From Prorocentrum cordatum (taxonomy: Eukaryota; Sar; Dinophyceae; Prorocentrales; Prorocentraceae), in NCBI GenBank assembly GCA_963575745.1, contig CAUYUJ010001381.1, positions 175,469 through 239,468 on the forward strand: a stretch of DNA of 64,000 nucleotides, read 5' to 3'. Made by a program: the position numbers and the translations under genes. How positions within the stretch are numbered: position 1 is the stretch's first letter; each line of letters opens with the position of its first letter. A model generated the notes under the pieces. That model was not told where the DNA came from. It did not search any database and was given only the letters and a program-made list of their open reading frames with translations. This document shows positions 11,716 to 22,166 of the stretch, piece after piece.

Positions 11716-12576
11716 TGGTTTCTTGTTCAGTGCATCATTCCAGGGGATTTGCAGCTGCAGCAGGGGAAGGTAGGGTCAGCAGGGAGCAAACACAATGAAT
11801 CGTCCATCCCCAGGAAGATATGAGAAAACAGGGGAAGTGGAGGGGAAGGCGAGCATCCATAACATCTGCAAACATTTGGGGAATCCTGGGCTACGTGTCT
11901 TACTTGTGTGTCCCTGGGCTCCTTTGCAGGTGAGGTCTGCTTCGCCCCCGGAGGTCCCCGGAGGTCTCCGGAGGCCTGGGACGCCCGATCGTTTACCCCC
12001 AAGCGTGCCGGGGCCTTCCCTCCTCGGTCCTTGAGGGTCGAGGGCGAAACCTTCTGGCTGACCCAAACGGGGGTCTGGCGAAAAGAGGGTGGTGCAATGG
12101 ATTTGGCGCAATCCATTTCTGGGGTTGCAGTAGATTTCGGGGCGTGCAGTACAGTCCAGTGCGCAAAGTGCATTGCGCAGCTTTTGCGTGTAATGCTTTC
12201 GTTGCGCTACAATGCGATACAAGTCTCCGGCACAGCACATGTGCAGTGCAAGTGCCCCAAATCTATTGCACCAGCCCCTTTCAGCTGGACCCCCTTGTGG
12301 ATCAACCGAAATCTTGGCAGGAGGAGCATGAGGAGCATGAGGAGCAGTGCGGCAGGTTCGCGCCGCGTCGACGCAGCGGCGACCCCAGCCGCGGGCTTTC
12401 AAGGTGGAACGCCGCCGGTGGCCCCAGAATTGGCCTGGCGAGAACCGAGGTCGTGCAAGGTTGAGCAATCCGCGCGGTGTCAGAAACCAACGCTCCGCTC
12501 GTCACGAACCCGCCGTAATGTAGGATGGCGATTCAGAAATGACCAACGGGGTTCCACCAGGCAGCAGCGTCCTGGG
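11716..12576. other. intronic DNA, no gene seen
   Basis: Nothing coding is supported. A small inverted repeat, TGCGCAA then 6 bp then TTGCGCA, lies near 12160. Confidence 0.4.
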
Positions 12577-12666
12577 CTAGGAGCGGTAAATGTTGTTCAG
12601 GGCCCGCTCGTGGACGTGGCCGTCGTCGTTGAGTTTTTTGACCGTCCACTTCAAAGTCTCTCCCAC
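12577..12666 (-). CDS. terminal exon of an unknown minus-strand gene
   Basis: On the minus strand a pyrimidine-rich run ending TTCTCTGCAG is followed by GTGGGAGAG, an AG|G acceptor of the kind used by the other exons here. The 30-codon frame reads VGETLKWTVKKLNDDG, then HVHERALNNIYRS and a TAG stop. Composition and the acceptor make it a credible last exon. I do not recognise the protein, and upstream exons (higher coordinates) were not found. It lies inside an intron of the plus-strand WW gene. Confidence 0.42.
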   Translation of the reverse strand: MGETLKWTVKKLNDDGHVHERALNNIYRS

Positions 12667-12756
12667 CTGCAGAGAACAGAGAACCGCTTTCTGAAAAGTC
12701 CCGCCCGCGTTTTTTTCCCAATCGTCATTCTACATGAGTAGGAGGAGGATGACGAG

Positions 12757-12857
12757 GCGACCCAGCGGTCCAGCGACGATCTCCCAGACGAGCTGCGGGC
12801 GCCAGAGCCAGCGCCAGCGCCCGCCGCGCACTATGCGCAGCCCGCCGCCCAGCCCCC
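12757..12857 (+). CDS. WW-domain gene, exon 3 (second half of WW domain 2)
   Basis: Starts after GACGAG|G (AG|G). It reads ATQRSSDDLPDELRAPEP, then an Ala/Pro/Tyr-rich linker ending AAQPP. ATQRSSDDLPDELR aligns with ITKQSCDDVPPELR of exon 1, so it completes the domain begun in exon 2. A GT donor at 12858 leaves phase 2, which matches the acceptor of exon 4 (13367). Confidence 0.58.
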
Positions 12858-12997
12858 GTGGTCTGTTGGCTGCCGCCAGGCCCAGACCTCTTGACGCGCA
12901 GGGATTCGAAGAAGAAAGAGAACAACAAGACTGACAGTAGTAACAATGATATTGAGAAGAGTGCGAATGATCAGAACCGGCAAACACACACACACAC

Positions 12998-13148
12998 ATG
13001 AACTTTCGGAGGTCCGCGCGAATCGCTGAGGACGGCGCTGGACTGCCCTCCCTGGCGCGCTCTGCGCGCTGGGGGCGGCGCGGGAGGCTTCGCCAGGGGG
13101 ATCCAGCGCCGATCTGAGAAATTCGCTCGAACCTCCGAGCGTATATGT
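12998..13148. mobile_element. short inverted-repeat element, copy 2
   Basis: Terminal inverted repeats of about 45 bp with mismatches: left begins ATGAACTTTCGGAGGTCCGC, and the right end reads as its imperfect complement, ending CGAACCTCCGAGCGTATATG. The interior shares CCCTGGCGCGCTCTGCGCGC with copy 1. It directly follows a short CACA run. It lies in intron 3 of the WW gene. Confidence 0.6.
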
Positions 13149-13366
13149 TGATAGAAATTGCAGTACCTCGTAAAGCTGATCAGGATGGCGCCGCTGTCTT
13201 TGACATCGATCGGGCGAGGGGAGAAGGATTCCGAAGTTTTTGCCCCCCCCCTCCCTCCCTGCTCTTGGGTCTTCTGGAGGCATTCCAGGAGCCTCCACAT
13301 ACGGTCACGACGTTGGCAGAAGTTGGCCGCCCCTGAGAGCAAAGGTCGCCGCAGCCGTAATGCTAG

Positions 13367-13511
13367 GGGTGCTTCGGAGTCGGCCGTTCGGCTCTGGCCG
13401 GGTGGCCAAGAGACCCACGGGGCCCATCTGCAGCCGCAGTACCTGCAGCAGCAGCCGCAGCAGCCGCAGCCGCAGCCGCAGCAGCAGGCCCAGCCCACCG
13501 TGCACGCCAAG
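13367..13511 (+). CDS. WW-domain gene, exon 4 (Q/P-rich linker)
   Basis: Acceptor CTAG|G at 13366/13367, phase 2, joins cleanly to exon 3 (proline codon split across the junction). It reads GASESAVRLWPGGQETHG, then HLQPQYLQQQPQQP and a PQ-rich run to PTVHAK. The donor is either GC after AAG at 13511 or GT at 13500. Low-complexity glutamine/proline content fits the linker after WW domain 1. Confidence 0.5.
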
Positions 13512-14095
13512 GCCCGGCGGGGGCCCTCTGCTGCTGCGCCCGCTTTCGGGTTACATGTCTGTGGCGTTCGGCCGTCACTACGCCCGCTGCCCGCGGCGTC
13601 GTCTCCTGAGCCTCCAGGGGGCCTGCTCGTCGCCGCGGCGGGACGCAGCTCAGAAAACGGGCCAGGGGGAATCCCAGCAAGGGTCCCGGGAGCGGTCCTG
13701 AGTGGATTTTGGGCGAGGGACGCCAGCCATCCAGGTCCATGCTGGGCCAGATCGGTGTAATTACACGCCTTCTTGGCCAAGCCAGGAGGGCGCATACACC
13801 GAATCTGGGGCCAGCATGGGCCTGGCCAGGGTAGGTGTAGGTGTCGAGCTGGCGTCTTCCTATCTCCTCCTCCGCCACCTCCTCGTCCTCTGGCAGTACC
13901 TCTGGGCTGCGCTTCTGGGACAAGACGCGCGGGCGGGCGGGGATGAGACTATCAAAGGTAATTGTTGACGCTTCGCGTATCCCCACCAGCCCATCCAGAA
14001 ACGATGCTCAGGGGAGTTAAGGTGATCAGGGAAGTCGGGGAGCATGCAGAATAACAAAGGGCGGGGGAAGCTGTCACAGACCCCGAGAGGGGGAG
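13512..14095. other. intronic DNA, no gene seen
   Basis: No exon or repeat family that I can support. Confidence 0.35.
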
Positions 14096-15118
14096 GATGG
14101 AAGAGGAGTCGTCGTCGTCGTCGTCGTCGGAGGAGGAGGAGGAGGGGGAAGAGGAGGAGGAGGAGGAGGAGGAGGAGAACGGAGAAGGAGGAAGAATCGG
14201 AGGAGGAGGAGGAGGAGGGGAAGGAGCTTCTTGGGGGTCTTTTGAGGGCCTCTTGGAGGGCTTTTTGGGCGCCTTGGGGCATCTTGGGCGCCTCTTGGGA
14301 CCCTCTTGAGGCGCTCTGGGGAGCCTTCGGGGCGCTTTTGGGGCCATCTTGGAGGGAGTCGATCAAACAAGAGGGGGGGGTAATTAGCGCCCCCCCTCGG
14401 AAGCCCCTAAAATCGCCTCTTGGACCCCTCTTGGAACGCTCTTGGAGTGCTCTTGGGCGCTCTTGGGGCCGTCTTGGGGCTCTTTTGGGGCTCTCTTGGG
14501 GCCCTCTTGGGCCATCTTGGAGCCATCTCCAGGCCTCGGATGGCCATCGGAAGCGAAAAGGCGAGAAAGCTCCTTAGGTTTTGGGACGAAACTTGGAGTT
14601 ATGGAACCATCTTAGGAGGAGCGATCTTGCGCTATCTTGAGCCATCTTGGAGCTCATCTTGGGTTCTCTGAGGCGCTCTTGGAGCCGTCTTGGGGGGACG
14701 CTCTAACTAAGGTCCGGGGCCTTGAGGGGTCTAACGGATTTTTACCCCTTCAGGAATCTTGGGGAACGCTCTTGGAGTGCTCTTGGGCGCTCTTGGGGCC
14801 GTCTTGGGGCTCTTTTGGGGCTCTCTTGGGGCCCTCTTGGGCCATCTTGGAGCCATCTCCAGGCCTCGGATGGCCATCGGAAGCGAAAAGGCGAGAAAGC
14901 AAAAATCATTGATTTTCCTTAGGTTTTGGGACGATTTTGGCCTCTTCGGGGCCTCCTTGGGGAGCTGTTTGGCCACTTGGAGTTATCTTGGGGCCGTCTT
15001 TGGGCTTCTTGGAACCATCTTAGGAGCCATCGTGAGCGATCTTGCGCTATCTTGAGCCATCTTGGAGCTCATCTTGGGTTCTCTGAGGCGCTCTTGGAGC
15101 CGTCTTGGGCCATCTTGG
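14096..15118. repeat. GGA array followed by CTTGG-type repeat with internal duplication
   Basis: A GGA/GTC purine-rich run (14100-14222) leads into CTTGG-type repeats like those at 1-400. About 140 bp containing GGCCTCGGATGGCCATCGGA occurs at 14430-14571 and again at 14762-14899 (offset about 332 bp). A second shared block with GCGATCTTGCGCTATCTTGA occurs at about 14620 and 15035. The two halves therefore arose by direct duplication with a small indel. Confidence 0.8.
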
Positions 15119-15849
15119 ACGCTCTAACTACCCGCGGCCCCCCCCGTCCAGGTCCAGGGGAGGGGGTAGGGGGAGGGGTAAACCCCTCCCCAAGGGGGAA
15201 GAGGGAGGGGTGGAAGAGGATCTGCTCTAGACCACCTACGCCCAGAGGGCTGGTGGGATTCCGCAGAAAGCCGTCGCGGCGCGACCTCTCGCCGGTGTTG
15301 CCGGCAGAGAGGCGCATACACGGCGGTGCTCTCGGCCCGTGCCGCTTTTCGTTGCTGGGGGGGGGCAGCGGGGGGCTGCCATGGAGAGGGCGGCACGGGC
15401 GCACCCGGGCCTGGTCGCCCGCAGCTCCTCCCTCCCTCTCTCTCTCTCGTTCTCTTTCCTGCGCCCGCCCGCCTGCCCGCCGCGCAGGTGGGGGACTGGT
15501 CCGTGTGCGAGGACGGCCGGGACGAAGGCTGCATCCCGGGCTCCCGCGCCCACAGGTTGGGTGTGCCGCTGGCCCAAGGTGCCCCCAGGATTTTCTGGGT
15601 GGACCAGACGGCCTCCAGAGCACCTCTGACGAGGCCCAGAGGGCCTCAGCGGCTGGGAAATGCAGCGAACAGCTGGGGGCGCCTTGGGCCAGCGGCACCT
15701 TTAGCAATCCCCGATTGGGGGCGACTTCGGGCGGCCCCAGGATGGCCCCAGGAGAGCCCTCGGCGCCTCGCAGAGAAGGCCGCCTCGGGGCCCTTCTGGG
15801 GTCGCGGCTGCCTCGTGTCGTTCGTCGTCGTCGTCGACGTCGACGTCGA

Positions 15850-15891
<42 letters not shown>

Positions 15892-16380
15892 TCGTCCTTA
15901 GCCGTTTTGTCGTTCCGCTCGACGGCGTCGTTCGTCCTCGGTTTGTCCCCGTCATGCGCCCGTCGCATTCTCCTCGTCTTCCCCCCTCCCCATCGCCCTG
16001 GCCCTGGAGCCCCTCCTTCTATGGCACAGCGGTGCTCTAAAGCACGGAGGAGTCTTTTACTTTGGTCGTTTGTCGTCGTCTTCCGTTCGTCCGTGGACTC
16101 CTTGTTCCCCCACCGGGTGGCCGCAGTCCAGGATGGCCGCAAGAAGCTTCTCCCTTGGTCGCCTTGCTTCCCCTTTTTCTCGCCGCTCCCCTGGGCAACA
16201 TTCAGGGACGCGTGCCGCTTGTTACCTCGTTGTTGCGGTCTCCCTATTTCCCAGTTGTTCGCCCTCCCTTCTGCTGTTTCTCCTCATGCCTTTCTTTCTC
16301 CTCTTCGATCCCTCTCCTCCTCCTCCTCCTCATCCTCCTCATCCTCCTCCTCCTCCTCCTCTTCCTCCTCCTCCATCGAG
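15119..16380. other. gene-free, with GTC array and CT-rich tract
   Basis: No exon is supported. The stretch contains a (GTC)n/(CGT)n array at 15818-15898 and a TCC-rich pyrimidine run at 16310-16378. Confidence 0.5.
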
Positions 16381-16399
16381 GCATCGAACTGCAGGACAC

Positions 16400-17300
16400 A
16401 GACTGGCGACAATGCCAGCGGGCCTGTGCACTTTTGTCCACACTCGCACACTCGAGGTACTGACCTCCAGGACACAGCCCGGTGGCAATGCCGGCGGCCC
16501 TGCATCAACGTGCCCAGGAGAGGTACGGCCCCACTGCACCGCCACTGTGCCTCCACGAAGCGGTCTGGGGAGGTGCGAGCTGGGCTGCCCGCCCCCTGTC
16601 GGCGCCCGTGTGCCAGTTCGCACCTGCCCTGCTTAGGTGGCCCCGAGTTGGCCGCAACTGTTGCAACCGCGGCAAAGCCACACTGACCAATCCTCTCAGT
16701 TCCCGTCCCGACCCTCATTTTCCCCTTCCTCTTCCCACGCGCTTGCTTATGACGCTTGGCGCGGCGGCTGCGGCCAGTATTCTTTACTGCATCGCCACTG
16801 TGCCTCCACGAGGCCGTCTGGGGGGGTGCGAGCTGGGCTGCGATGAACTGGCGTTGGCATCCGTGCACCAGCTCACCTTTGGCCTGCTTAGGTGGCCGTT
16901 GCAGGCGCGGAAATCACACATTATCCATTCACTTCTGATCCCGTCCTCCCTCCTCCGTTCCCCCCTCGCTCCTCCCGCGCACTTGGTGACGATACTCCGC
17001 GCTATGGCTGCTCATCCCTGTTGATGAACAGCCCCGTGCATCCCCGTGCCAGCTCACCTTTGGCCTGCTTAGGTGGCCCTGGGTCGGTCACAGCCGTTGC
17101 AGGCGAGACAAACCCAAATGCGTATGAGACTTCGCGCGATGACTGCGGCCTGAGCGCCTCGCTGCACCGCCACTGTGCCTCCACGAGTCAGTCTCGGGAT
17201 GTGCGAGCTGAACTGCCCATCCCTGTCGATGAACAGGCGTTGGCGTCCGTGTAAATGGCCCCGAGTCGGTCACAACCGTTGCGGGCGAGGCAACCATAGC
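16400..17300. repeat. imperfect long tandem repeat (about 250-370 bp)
   Basis: Three imperfect copies carry CGCCACTGTGCCTCCACGAG followed by a GTGCGAGCTGGGCTGC-like word (near 16531, 16789 and 17166), and CCTGCTTAGGTGGCC recurs at about 16628, 16886 and 17067. No convincing protein runs through them. Confidence 0.7.
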
Positions 17301-17348
17301 CGAACAATGCACGAGGTCATTGGAGCAAGCGCGCCATCATATGTATTA

Positions 17349-17410
17349 ATCCAGGGCGCGCCGCGCACCGAAGGATTTTCTAAATCCAGGGCGCGCCGCG
17401 CACCAGAAGA
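17349..17410. repeat. short tandem duplication
   Basis: ATCCAGGGCGCGCCGCGCAC occurs twice, about 39 bp apart, with similar flanks (GAAGGATTTT and AGAAGATTTA). Confidence 0.7.
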
Positions 17411-17929
17411 TTTATCAATCATTCGCGCGCCCGATCGTGAAGCGGGAGGTCTGGTCACAATGCGAACATACACCACCACCGTCACACCATTACGAACTTC
17501 GTGTTGTATCGTTGCGTCTTGCATTGTGGTGCGATGTATTTCCTCTGGGCTGATGTCGAAGAGTTGCGTGTCCGCCATGGCGCAAATTTGGGCGGCTGTT
17601 CCGATCCAGCGTCGCCCACCTGCTCATAGCGTCACCCGGGTCAATAATTGTCACGCATGAGTGGCCCGCCCCCTTCCCTCGCAGGGGACGTGCGATCGGG
17701 GATCGCCAGCCCGCATTGTTCCGCTACGAATCCGTCGACAGGTTCATTGGGGACTCGTTTTCAGTTTTTTGCCCGCTCAGAGTTTCATTTATTTGTTTGT
17801 CTGTTGCCTTCCGTTATCATGTGCGGATGCTGGCTTGCGCGCGGTTGCTTTTTCTCTTGTTTCGCGGCGGTGGCTGTGCCGTGCCGCGCCGTGCTTGCCG
17901 TGCTTGGCTATAAGAATGCAGAAAATGTG

Positions 17930-18835
17930 CCTTGCCGTGCCGTGCCGCGCTTGTTCTTCATAGTGAAACAGCTGTGCCTTCCCGTGCCGTACCGCGCTTG
18001 GTCTGCAAGCGCACCCTGGACTTCCGAAACACACTGGTGCGCCTTGACGCGTCGGTGCTGGCGCTTGGACCGGTGTCGTCGCTTGCGTGGGCGCTGGGGT
18101 TGGTGCCGGCGGAGGCGCAGGCGTCGGTGTTGGCCGTCGTAGGCGCTGGCGTCGATGCTGGCGACTGTGCTGGCGTCGGTGCCGTCGTAGGCGCTGGCGT
18201 CGGTGCTGGTGTAGGCGCGGGCATCGGGGCGTGCGCCGTCAGTGTTGGCGTCAGTGCTGACGTCGGTGCTGGCGTCGGTGCCGACGTCGGTACTGGCGTA
18301 GGCATTGGCGTTGGTGCCGGCGGGGGCGCAGGCGTCGATGCTGGCGCCGTTAGTACTGGCGTCGTTGCTGGCGTCGGTGTCTGCGTTGGTGCTGGCGCGC
18401 ACGCTGGCGTCGGTGCCGGCGTAGGCGCGGGCGTCAGCACTCGCGCCGTCAGTGCTGGCCTCGGTGCTGGCTTCGGTGCCCACGTCGGTGCTGGCGTAGG
18501 CGCCGGAGTATGTGCGGCCGTCGGTTTTGCGCCGTCGGTGCCAGCCTCAGTGTTGTCGTCGATGCTGGCGTCGGTGCTGGCGTCGGTGCTGTCGTCACTG
18601 CTGTCGTCAGTGCTGTCGTCGGTGCTGGCGCTGGTGCTGGCGTCGGTGCTGCCGTGGGCGTCAGCGTTGGTGCCGGCGTAGACGTAGGCATCGGTGCTGG
18701 CGTTGTCTGTGTTGTCGTCAGTCCTGGCGTCGATGTTAGCGTCGGTGCAGCCAGGGGAGCAGGCGTCTGTGCTAGCGACGGCGCGGACGTCAGGGCGGAC
18801 GTCAGTGCTGTGTCCTGGTGCTGGTCGAGGTGGCG
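17930..18835. repeat. GGCGTCGGTGCTG minisatellite
   Basis: Degenerate repeats of GTCGGTGCTGGC and GTAGGCGCTGGC words, period 6 to 18. The same words occur in reverse-complement orientation at 23580-23790. Gly/Ala/Val-rich plus-strand and Thr/Ala/Pro-rich minus-strand frames over it are low-complexity translations. Confidence 0.8.
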
Positions 18836-19705
18836 GTGCTCGGCGTGGTCGCCTGTGGCCGACGCAGCTGGTAGTGCGACTGAGATCGGTGCGCCATCTG
18901 CAATACTAAGTACTCGACGCGTGTGTGCCCTGGGCGGGGGCGCAGCGAAGAAACGGGGGCGGGGGGGGCAGCCTGAAGATGACGAAGATGACGAGTTTGG
19001 TGGCCCGACTAGAGGGGGCCAGTCCCGCCATGGCCTTGACGGCCCGTTGGGGGGGGCAAGTCCCGCCGCGCCTATGGGGCCGCGGATGTTGCCGTCGTCC
19101 CTATGGTTTGTGCCGTCGCTGGTGAGGGCCGTGCCGATGGTAGTAAAGATCGTGCCAATGACGGCGCCAAGGGCGATACTGAAGGGGTAGGTGTGAGGGG
19201 CCCGGCTGGCCGTTATAACGGCGCGGCGGCCTAGAGCACGGTCAGGAGCGAGTCCCGCGCCGAAGACGCGGGGGAGGCTCGCCATGAACCCGAAGACCAC
19301 GCCGACGATGCCCAGGGCGGCATGGAAGTAGTTGGGGTCGGGAGCCCGGCTGGCTGCCGGAGCAGCGCGGCGGCTTTGATCGCGGGCGTGGATTACATCG
19401 CGCATTTCTTGAAGGTCAGTGCGGTGGCCGCCGAGAACGGCGCGAAGTATATGCAGTTCGCGCCGCAGACTGCGGATGTCAGCACGGAGCTCCGCTCGAA
19501 AAGCACAGGGTACTTGATCAGGAGGTGCGGGAGGGGTCTGGCCGTCAAGGATGTGCACGTGGAGGATGTGGTGGTCGTGGCGGTACTCCGTGAAACGCAA
19601 ACGACGCTCAGGTACCGCAGGTTGCCTAGGCAGTACCCGTTGGTGAAACGCGTCATTGCCCAAGTGGCCGGCGCTGCGTCGCCACTGCGACGCGGTCGTG
19701 GACAT
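18449..19705 (-). CDS. hypothetical minus-strand ORF, 417 aa
   Basis: An ATG at 19705 opens a minus-strand frame to 18449. The N-terminal 140 residues look like ordinary protein, for example EYRHDHHILHVHILDG and ELRADIRSLRRELHILRAVL (possible helix or coiled coil), then two hydrophobic stretches that could be membrane spans (ALGIVGVVFGFMASLP and FSIALGAVIGTIFTTIGTAL). After that come a Ser run and a Thr/Ala/Pro tail that is the translation of the 18-kb minisatellite. The first half may be a real exon and the tail an overrun. I do not recognise a family. Intron structure is unknown. Confidence 0.33.
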   Translation of the reverse strand: MSTTASQWRRSAGHLGNDAFHQRVLPRQPAVPERRLRFTEYRHDHHILHVHILDGQTPPAPPDQVPCAFRAELRADIRSLRRELHILRAVLGGHRTDLQEMRDVIHARDQSRRAAPAASRAPDPNYFHAALGIVGVVFGFMASLPRVFGAGLAPDRALGRRAVITASRAPHTYPFSIALGAVIGTIFTTIGTALTSDGTNHRDDGNIRGPIGAAGLAPPNGPSRPWRDWPPLVGPPNSSSSSSSGCPPRPRFFAAPPPRAHTRRVLSIADGAPISVALPAASATGDHAEHRHLDQHQDTALTSALTSAPSLAQTPAPLAAPTLTSTPGLTTTQTTPAPMPTSTPAPTLTPTAAPTPAPAPAPTTALTTAVTTAPTPAPTPASTTTLRLAPTAQNRRPHILRRLRQHRRGHRSQHRGQH

Positions 19706-19837
19706 GCAAGGATCGAAGGGGACGCGAATCAGCCCCGCGCTGAGGGGCGCGGTTCCGGTCTCTCTCTTGGCGATGGTTTGCGGGAGGGTTCGCGTCGGGG
19801 GCTCGCTCTGAGTGCCAGGCACTCGAGCCGAGATGAG

Positions 19838-19895
19838 AGGGAGAGAGAGAGAGAGAGACAGAGATAGAGAGAGAGAGAGAAACAAAAAGAGCGAA

Positions 19896-19926
<31 letters not shown>

Positions 19927-19945
19927 AAGAGAGAGAGAGAGAGCG
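19838..19945. repeat. GA dinucleotide array
   Basis: About 100 bases of (GA)n with occasional CA and AA interruptions. Confidence 0.9.
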
Positions 19946-20359
19946 ATTAGTACAGTCGGGGCGCTGAAGAAGGAACCCTTTTCGTTTGGGAGGGGCTCGG
20001 TGTTCCTTAATTGTTCCACACCTTGCCTAAGGTTTTCCTTCAGTTTCGATGGGAAGTCGAAGGTTAACTTCTGGAAAAATGGGCCTCGTTCCTTATTTTG
20101 GGTTCCTTAGGTCAAGCCCCCGACTGTAGCCGTGCACGCTTGGCCTCTCCAAGTAGGCCAAGAGAGTGACCCACATTCCAGCGTTAAACGGCTCCCCCTG
20201 CCGATTATAGAAAACGATGTTCCATTTGTTGCAACTGCAACTACAGGGTCAGAGGTCCTGTAGGACACGCCAATTGGCAAACTTTAGAGTTCACCGCCAT
20301 GGGCAAAGGATGGGCGGGAGGGGCAGTGAATCTGATGTGGCGTCTGCACGCCTACCTTG

Positions 20360-20540
20360 TCCTATCCTGTGTTATTTCTCCTCCTCTCTCCTCCGACCTC
20401 CTCCCTCCTCTCCTCCCTTCTCCTCTTTCCTATCATTTTCCCTCCTCCTCCTCCTCCATTCCCACCTTCTCCCTCTCCGTGTCCTCGTCCTCCTCGGTCG
20501 CTTCCCCCCGGCGTCCTGGATCGGCGCTCTCGTCCCCCTC
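20360..20540. repeat. CT-rich tract
   Basis: TCC-rich pyrimidine stretch upstream of the inverted-repeat element at 20556 and the exon at 20696. Confidence 0.6.
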
Positions 20541-20555
20541 TTTTCCTTTCGCAGA

Positions 20556-20659
20556 AAAGAAGCACATCAGCGTAAGCATAAACTTTCGGATGTCCGCGAG
20601 GATCCCAACACATCCGCGCGGACCTCTGGCACTTTATGTTTATGCCGATGTGCTTCTTT
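20556..20659. mobile_element. short inverted-repeat element, copy 3
   Basis: Left arm AAAGAAGCACATCAGCGTAA and right end GCCGATGTGCTTCTTT pair over about 42 bp with few mismatches. Inside the arm lies ATAAACTTTCGGATGTCCGCG, the same core as copies 1 and 2. It is 104 bp in all, sits directly after a CTTTCGCAG acceptor-like word, and lies 36 bp before the exon at 20696. Confidence 0.62.
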
Positions 20660-20695
20660 GTTTGTCCTCCTCCCCTCCTCGGCCCCGTCCGTAAG

Positions 20696-20761
20696 GACGA
20701 CCAGGGCATCTACTACTTCCACCACCCATCGGGCCGGTCCACCGAAGAGCAACCCCCCGAG
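20696..20761 (+). CDS. WW-domain gene, exon 5 (part of WW domain 3)
   Basis: Acceptor GTAAG|G and donor GAG|GTGGGC bound 22 codons: DDQGIYYFHHPSGRSTEEQPPE. This aligns with DAQGVFYYNNITKQSCDDVPPE of exon 1, so it is the C-terminal part of a third WW-type domain. The piece carrying the first Trp should be in an exon between 13511 and 20696 that I could not locate; if it is missing, the domain is incomplete. Phase 0 at both ends. Confidence 0.55.
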
Positions 20762-20879
20762 GTGGGCGTTGGAAGGTGGGGTGGGAGACGTGAGGTCGGG
20801 TCACGGCGGCGCAGGAAGGCGCCCAGGCGACGTCCGCACATGAACAAGACGAGACATGAGGGACGGAGGGACGAGGAGA

Positions 20880-21165
20880 GACAAAAGGAGGCGGAGGAGG
20901 AGGCGGAGGAGGAGGAAAAGAAGGAGGAGGAGGATGATGAGGAGGAGGAGGAGGAAGAGAAGGAGGAGGAGGACGAGGACGAGGAGGAGGAGGAGGAGGA
21001 GAAAGAGGAGGAGGAGGATCAGGAGGAGGAGAAGGAAGAGGAGGAGGAGGAGGAGGAGGAGGAAGGAGGAGTAAGGAGAGAGGAGGAGGAGAGGAGGAGG
21101 AGTAGAGGAGGAGGAGGAGGAGGAGGAGGAGTTGGAGGAGGAGGAGGAGGAGGAGGACTGTACCC
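20880..21165. repeat. GGA purine array
   Basis: Imperfect (GGA)n/(GAG)n array; Glu-rich or Arg-rich frames over it are artefacts. Confidence 0.9.
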
Positions 21166-22025
21166 AAAAGTGTTCCTCCCTCCACCTCTAGCGGCAACAA
21201 TACTTCTGCTTCGCTTTGATTACCTTAGTTGTGAGCTGCTCGTGTTCCCTCTGTGCCATCTGTGAGGCAATCTTAGGTTCGCGTGACCGCAAACTTGTTG
21301 CGCGCTCGCTGCGCACGGTCTCTGCAAGACTGCCCCAACGTCGGCGCCAGCAAGTCGAACGCCTTCTGCGGCATTGCAGCGTAGGCGTCGACATGGTCGT
21401 CCGATGGCACGGGGGGAGGCGCCTGTTTGTCGTTTGGGAGTTGGCGCGCTGAATGCGAGGGCGGTGCGGCCCAGGCGCCGCGGGGAGGTTGCCCCCCCGT
21501 CCGAGGCAGCTGGCCCTCTCATGGACGTGTTGCAGCAAAGTACCTACTCTGCCACTCGTAGCTGAAGTTGAAACCGCGCTTCTTCGACGGACAACACCAG
21601 GTCGTTAGCCAGACAGCCATGGGGGAGCCAAGCAAGAACGGGTGCGGTCACGAGACGCCGTCGCTGGGGCGGACCAGCGAGGGCTCAGCCAGGGGCCGTC
21701 CTGGCAAAGGAATCCACTCTGGCCGCGGACTAGCATATTCCACTGGGTTAGCAAGGATTGGGTTCGCAAGGAAGCTTCAAGAGCTTGAACCAAATCGCTT
21801 GAGCCAACATGCCTCCAGTCCCCCCCCCTCCTGTGCTCCTGTGGTCTGACGGCAAGGGGGTTCGTCGAACGCTGCCGCCTCTCCTCCTCTCCTCCACCTC
21901 CTCCTCCTGCTCCTCCTCCTCCTCCTCTTCCTCCTCCTCCAGCTCCCTGTTTCCTCCTCCCCCGCCGCGACCTGCTCGAGGCTTCTCGGTGCCGCCCCCC
22001 TCCCCCTTCCCTTCCCGCCCGAGAG
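21166..22025. other. intronic DNA with CT-rich tract
   Basis: A TCC-rich pyrimidine tract at 21880-22010 leads into the acceptor of exon 6. Open frames on both strands at 21190-21540 have coding-like moments but nothing decisive. Confidence 0.4.
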
Positions 22026-22166
22026 GTGGCGCGCTACCTCGCGGACGGGAGGCAGCGACCCGCCGCCTCCGCCGGAGCTCCGGGCCAGCACGGCGCCCAC
22101 GGCGGCCAGATGCCCCACGCGCCCAGCTACGCGCCGGCCGCGCGGGGACGAGAACTCCCAGACCTC
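22026..22166 (+). CDS. WW-domain gene, exon 6
   Basis: After CCGAGAG|G (AG|G) the frame reads VARYLADGRQRPAASAG, then GQHGAHGGQMPHAPSYAP. Joined to exon 5 it gives EEQPPE|VARYLADGR in phase 0, parallel to VPPELR in domain 1. The 3' boundary is uncertain: the frame is open to about 22300 but becomes non-coding-like after SYAPAARG. The Ala/Pro/Tyr-rich content matches exon 7. Confidence 0.42.

Noticed and set aside
20636-21265. 209-codon Glu-rich plus frame including the third WW segment
   Set aside because: Only the 22 codons bounded by AG|G and GT are supported; the Glu-rich remainder is the GGA array in the intron.
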